Source of the DNA: Thalassobius sp050633445
GTDB lineage: Bacteria; Pseudomonadota; Alphaproteobacteria; Rhodobacterales; Rhodobacteraceae
Direction of reading: 5' to 3'
Length of the DNA stretch: 17,690 nt
Assembly: GCA_050633445.1 (NCBI GenBank)
Contig: JBOEGN010000099.1
Span: forward strand, 1-17,690
Shown here one piece after another: positions 14,785-17,690 of the stretch. The position numbers and the translations under genes were made by a program. Numbering within the stretch: position 1 is the first letter of the stretch; each line of letters begins with the position of its first letter. The notes beneath the pieces were generated by a model. It did not search any database, was not told the DNA's origin, and worked only from the letters and a program-made list of their open reading frames with translations.

Positions 14785-15864
14785 ATGACCGATCTGCCCA
14801 AGACCCTGGCCCAATATGAAATGCAGGCCGAACAGGCCCTACCCCCCGCCATCGCCGCCTATTTCCTGCGCGGCGCGGGCGCGGGGCACACGATGCAGCG
14901 CAACCGGGATGACCTGAACGCGATCCAGATTGTCCCCTCGGTGCTGCGCGATCTGCGTGGCGGCCATACCCGGCTGAACCTGCTGGACCGCACGCTGGCG
15001 CACCCTATTCTGGTGGCTCCGATGGCCTATCAAACGCTACTGCATCCTGATGGCGAGGCCGGGACCGCCGCAGCCGCCACCGCCCAAGAGGCCGGCATGG
15101 TGCTCAGCGCGCAAGCGTCTCAACCCATGGCGGATGTGCGCGCGGCGGGGGGAAATTGCCGTTGGTTTCAGCTCTATTGGATGGGCAATCGCCAGACCAC
15201 ACTGACGCTGGCCAACCGCGCCGCCCAAGCCGGGTTCGAAGCGCTGATCCTGACGGTCGATGCCCCCCTAACCGGGGTGCGCGACGCGGAAATCGAGGCC
15301 GATTTCAAGCTCCCGCAGAATGTGAGCGCAGTGAACCTTCATGACCTGCCCAGCCCGTCCTTTGCCCCTCTTCAGACCGGCGAATCCGCCATTTTCGACC
15401 GGATCGCACATACCCTGCCCAGATGGGAGGACATCGCCTGGCTGTGCCAAAACGCCCCCCTGCCCGTGCTGCTCAAAGGGATCCTTACACCCAATGACGC
15501 CGAAACAGGCATTCAGTCGGGCGCGGCTGGCATCATCGTCTCTAACCATGGTGGTCGCGTGCTGGACGGCGCACCCTCAGCCATCTCGGCCCTGCCCGAG
15601 ATCGCCAAAACCACAGCAGGCCGGGTCCCGATCCTGATGGATGGAGGCCTACGCCGGGGCGCAGATATCTTCCGCGCCCTCGCCCTTGGTGCCACTGCCG
15701 TCCTGATCGGCCGCCCGGTGGCCTGTGGCCTCGCCGTCGCGGGGGCCCATGGCGCCAGCCATGTCCTGCGCCTTCTGCGGGACGAGCTACACATCACCAT
15801 GGCCCTCGCCGGTTGCGCCACGCTCGACCAGATCACCAGACAGCACATCCGCCGCGACACCTGA
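14785..15864 (+). CDS. FMN-dependent alpha-hydroxy-acid oxidase/dehydrogenase (lactate oxidase / LldD family)
   Basis: The 359-residue TIM-barrel flavoenzyme oxidises an L-2-hydroxy acid to the 2-keto acid. All active-site residues of the family are present: Y26, Y131 in QLYW, D159 in TVDAP, K231 in LLKGI, and H255 and R258 in SNHGGR. The FMN phosphate site is MDGGLRRGADIFRALALGA with GRP. Their spacing follows L-lactate oxidase closely, so the enzyme should be active. Whether it is an oxidase or a dehydrogenase, and whether the substrate is lactate, glycolate or another acid, cannot be told. A TTG at 14767 would add six residues; the ATG at 14785 is preferred although its ribosome-binding site is weak. 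It sits between hisA and hisF with no obvious link to histidine. Confidence 0.88.
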   Translation: MTDLPKTLAQYEMQAEQALPPAIAAYFLRGAGAGHTMQRNRDDLNAIQIVPSVLRDLRGGHTRLNLLDRTLAHPILVAPMAYQTLLHPDGEAGTAAAATAQEAGMVLSAQASQPMADVRAAGGNCRWFQLYWMGNRQTTLTLANRAAQAGFEALILTVDAPLTGVRDAEIEADFKLPQNVSAVNLHDLPSPSFAPLQTGESAIFDRIAHTLPRWEDIAWLCQNAPLPVLLKGILTPNDAETGIQSGAAGIIVSNHGGRVLDGAPSAISALPEIAKTTAGRVPILMDGGLRRGADIFRALALGATAVLIGRPVACGLAVAGAHGASHVLRLLRDELHITMALAGCATLDQITRQHIRRDT

Positions 15865-15870
15865 TTTCTG

Positions 15871-15928
15871 CTTTTTCCAAATATCCTGGGGGTGAATGGC
15901 CGCAGGCCAGAGGGGGCAACGCCCCCTC
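15871..15928 (+). repeat. Intergenic hairpin repeat, copy 1
   Basis: A short element follows the FMN enzyme stop. It has a pyrimidine run, AAATATCCTGGGGGTGAATG, then GGCC-GCA-GGCC, then an 8-base perfect stem, GAGGGGGC (15910-15917) with GCCCCCTC (15921-15928), around AAC. The part up to 15918 recurs almost unchanged at the right edge of the window after hisE, in the same orientation relative to the upstream gene. Such copies near gene ends suggest a dispersed repeat that may stop transcription or stabilise mRNA ends. There is no T-run after the stem. Confidence 0.75.
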
Positions 15929-16014
15929 CCCCCTCCACTGCGTCACCCTGCCCCTTGCGGGCAACTGAACCATCCAGTTTAGTGACGCCAGACCCCATAA
16001 CCCCCGAGGCCCCA

Positions 16015-16482
16015 ATGACCCGCGTCACGTCCTCCATCCTGCCCGCCAATGCACATCTTTGGACCCATGTCACCGACACTGACTTCCTTGACTGCTACCG
16101 CTGTCGCAGCGACCTGGATGTGGACACCGCCATGCAATCAGCGCTGCAAATGCCCCGATGGGCCAGGGCGCTGCTGTCGCTGCGCAACCGACTGGTCGCT
16201 CCGTTTGGGCTGAAAACCGGCACTTCTAAGGACACGACCCTGTTCCCAATCACCCACCGCTCCGAATCCGAGATCAATCTGGGTATTGACGACACACACC
16301 TGAATTTCCGCATCGGCCTGTTGCAGCATCAGGGCCATATCTACATGGCCACTTGGGTACACCGGAACAACTTGCTTGGGCGCATCTATCTGGCCGTCGT
16401 GATGCCGTTTCATATCCTGATCTCACGCAACGCCCTGCGACAAGTGGCCCGCGCCACCCCTGCCAACACCCAGATCACCTGA
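16015..16482 (+). CDS. DUF2867 domain protein
   Basis: The protein is 155 residues with no signal peptide or membrane segment that I can see, so it is probably cytoplasmic. It carries the marks of DUF2867: an N-terminal HVTDTDFLDCYR, then MPRWARALLSLRNRLVAPFGLK, then LNFRIGLLQHQGHIYMATW and a C-terminal FHILISRNALRQVA. The frame is open upstream to 15892, but that stretch is low-complexity Pro/Thr/Ser and covers the hairpin repeat. The ATG at 16015 has GAGG five bases ahead and fits the family length. No function is known for the family. It lies between the FMN enzyme gene and hisF, on the same strand. Confidence 0.8.
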   Translation: MTRVTSSILPANAHLWTHVTDTDFLDCYRCRSDLDVDTAMQSALQMPRWARALLSLRNRLVAPFGLKTGTSKDTTLFPITHRSESEINLGIDDTHLNFRIGLLQHQGHIYMATWVHRNNLLGRIYLAVVMPFHILISRNALRQVARATPANTQIT

Positions 16483-16497
16483 TTTCTCGCAGCCGCA

Positions 16498-16526
16498 TTG
16501 CCTCTGACCCGGAACTGGCCTAAACC
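16498..16526 (+). promoter_or_regulatory. Possible promoter for hisFE
   Basis: TTGCCT (16498-16503) and TAAACC (16521-16526) are 17 bases apart, in the 70-base gap before hisF. The -10 match is poor at the last base, so read-through from upstream genes is an equal possibility. Confidence 0.3.
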
Positions 16527-16552
16527 GCCAAGGAACCGCGAAAGAGGCCCGG

Positions 16553-17314
16553 ATGCTGAAAACACGTATCATCCCCTGCCTGGACGTCGCCGATGGGCGC
16601 GTCGTTAAGGGCGTGAACTTCGTTGATCTGGTGGATGCCGGAGACCCCGTGGAATCGGCCAAGGCCTATGACGCCGCCGGCGCTGATGAGATCTGTTTTC
16701 TGGACATCCACGCCACCCACGAAAACCGAGGCACCATGTTCGACGTGGTCCAGCGCACGGCCGAGCAATGCTATGTCCCGCTGACGGTCGGCGGCGGTGT
16801 CCGCACCGTTCAGGACGTCCGCGATCTGCTGCTTGCGGGCGCTGATAAGGTCAGCTTCAACTCGGCCGCAGTCGCCAATCCTGATGTCGTGGCCGAGGCC
16901 GCAGATCAGTTTGGCAGCCAGTGTATCGTTGTCGCCATCGACGCCAAGACCGTCTCGCCTGGCAAATGGGAGATTTTCACCCATGGCGGCCGCAAATCCA
17001 CCGGCATCGACGCTGTGGAATTCGCGAAACTCGTCACTGAAAAAGGCGCTGGCGAAATCCTGCTCACCTCGATGGATCGCGACGGCACCCGCGCCGGGTT
17101 TAACCTGCCGTTGACCCGCGCCATCTCGGATGCTGTGGACATCCCCGTCATCGCCTCGGGCGGCGTGGGCGATCTGGATCACCTGGTCGAGGGCGTCACC
17201 AAAGGCGGCGCCAGCGCCGTTCTGGCCGCCTCGATTTTCCACTTCGGCGACTACACAATCCGCGAAGCCAAAGACCACATGGCCGCCGCGGGCATCCCCA
17301 TGAGGATCGAATGA
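16553..17314 (+). CDS. hisF: Imidazole glycerol phosphate synthase cyclase subunit HisF
   Basis: The 253-residue (beta-alpha)8 enzyme joins ammonia from HisH to PRFAR and splits it into imidazole glycerol phosphate and AICAR. The catalytic aspartates are at the standard positions: D11 in IIPCLDVADG and D130 in VVAIDAKTVS. Phosphate-binding loops are at LTVGGGVRT and IASGGVGD, and the TSMDRDGT motif is at 172-179. Length and start are exactly those of the family. An AAAGAGG-like ribosome-binding site lies before the ATG. The stop overlaps the hisE start (ATGA), so F and E are co-translated. Its partner hisH is encoded 3.6 kb upstream. Confidence 0.97.
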   Translation: MLKTRIIPCLDVADGRVVKGVNFVDLVDAGDPVESAKAYDAAGADEICFLDIHATHENRGTMFDVVQRTAEQCYVPLTVGGGVRTVQDVRDLLLAGADKVSFNSAAVANPDVVAEAADQFGSQCIVVAIDAKTVSPGKWEIFTHGGRKSTGIDAVEFAKLVTEKGAGEILLTSMDRDGTRAGFNLPLTRAISDAVDIPVIASGGVGDLDHLVEGVTKGGASAVLAASIFHFGDYTIREAKDHMAAAGIPMRIE

Positions 17315-17619
17315 CACTCGACGACCTGGCCCAAACAATCGCAGCCCGCGCAGCAGCTGATCCAGACTCCAGCTGGACCGCCAAATTGCTGTCCAAAGGC
17401 CCTGAAAAATGCGCCGAAAAATTCGGCGAAGAGGCGATCGAGGCCATCATCGAAGCCATCAAAGATGACAAACAACGCCTGACCTCAGAGGCCGCCGACG
17501 TCCTTTTCCACCTCCTGGTGATGCTGCAATCGCGCGACGTTCCACTGTCGGACGTAATGGATGAACTCGCCCGCCGGCAGGGTACCTCCGGCATCGCGGA
17601 AAAAGCCGCCAGAAAATAG
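17311..17619 (+). CDS. hisE: Phosphoribosyl-ATP pyrophosphatase HisE
   Basis: The 102-residue enzyme removes pyrophosphate from phosphoribosyl-ATP, the second step of histidine synthesis. It belongs to the all-alpha MazG-like fold. The metal-binding acidic helices are visible: KCAEKFGEEAIEAIIEA (residues about 33-49) and SEAADVLFHLLVMLQ (about 59-73). It is the stand-alone HisE, not fused to HisI; no hisI is seen in this window. The ATG overlaps the hisF stop in ATGA. After the stop, a small hairpin (GCAG/CTGC) with a C/T-rich tail leads into the second copy of the hairpin repeat, so transcription probably ends here. Confidence 0.95.
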   Translation: MTLDDLAQTIAARAAADPDSSWTAKLLSKGPEKCAEKFGEEAIEAIIEAIKDDKQRLTSEAADVLFHLLVMLQSRDVPLSDVMDELARRQGTSGIAEKAARK

Positions 17620-17640
17620 CAGCGCCCTGCGCCTTTTCTT

Positions 17641-17690
17641 CTTTTCTGAAATATCCTCGGGGGTGAATGGCCGCAGGCCAGAGGGGGCAA
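17641..17690 (+). repeat. Intergenic hairpin repeat, copy 2, cut by the window edge
   Basis: From the AAATATCCT core to the last base this matches the element at 15871, apart from one inserted C; the preceding bases differ at two or three positions. The GGCC-GCA-GGCC dyad and the first arm of the stem (GAGGGGGC) are present. The second arm would lie just outside the window. It begins 21 bases after the hisE stop. Confidence 0.75.

Noticed and set aside
15892..16014. N-terminal extension of the DUF2867 protein
   Set aside because: The stretch is Pro/Ser/Thr-rich, covers the hairpin repeat, and a ribosome-binding site precedes the ATG at 16015.

Overview
The window reads as chromosomal DNA of a marine Rhodobacteraceae (Roseobacter-clade) alphaproteobacterium. 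The grounds are high G+C, codon use typical of that group, a three-gene TRAP transporter, a PutA without a ribbon-helix-helix domain that is divergent from an Lrp-type PutR, and a dispersed his cluster (hisB-hisH ... hisA ... hisF-hisE). The genus cannot be fixed from sequence alone. No rRNA, tRNA, CRISPR array, insertion sequence or phage gene is visible. No stretch longer than about 300 bases lacks a gene.

Layout. (1) 1-2288, plus strand: the end of an iron-related envelope locus, with the C-terminus of a di-heme (DUF1111) oxidoreductase, an imelysin-like periplasmic protein and a Tat-exported DUF1513 protein. They are packed with overlaps of 0-1 base and closed by a terminator. (2) 2321-5437, minus strand: a TRAP transporter, dctP-dctQ-dctM. 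The dctM gene is interrupted by an NN assembly gap that hides about ten conserved residues. (3) 5612-9736: putA (minus) and a divergent Lrp/AsnC regulator, putR (plus), for proline catabolism. (4) 9739-11577, minus: a 612-residue lipoprotein of the alpha/beta-hydrolase type, convergent with putR and divergent from hisB. (5) 11731-17619: a histidine biosynthesis region, hisB-hisH, then two antisense DUF2147 paralogues, hisA, an FMN-dependent alpha-hydroxy-acid oxidase/dehydrogenase, a DUF2867 protein, and hisF-hisE. Two near-identical copies of an intergenic hairpin repeat follow the FMN enzyme gene and hisE.

How the genes work together. HisB, HisH, HisA, HisF and HisE supply central steps of histidine synthesis; HisF and HisH form the IGP synthase. 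PutA oxidises proline to glutamate, probably under PutR control. The TRAP transporter just downstream may import an organic acid or amino acid, but its substrate cannot be read from sequence. The first locus probably handles periplasmic iron.

No clearly new multi-gene system stands out. The points most worth a second look are the imelysin/DUF1111/DUF1513 locus, where the usual motif histidine is replaced by tyrosine; the assembly gap in dctM; the tandem DUF2147 pair inside the his region; the large uncharacterised lipoprotein hydrolase; and the intergenic hairpin repeat family.
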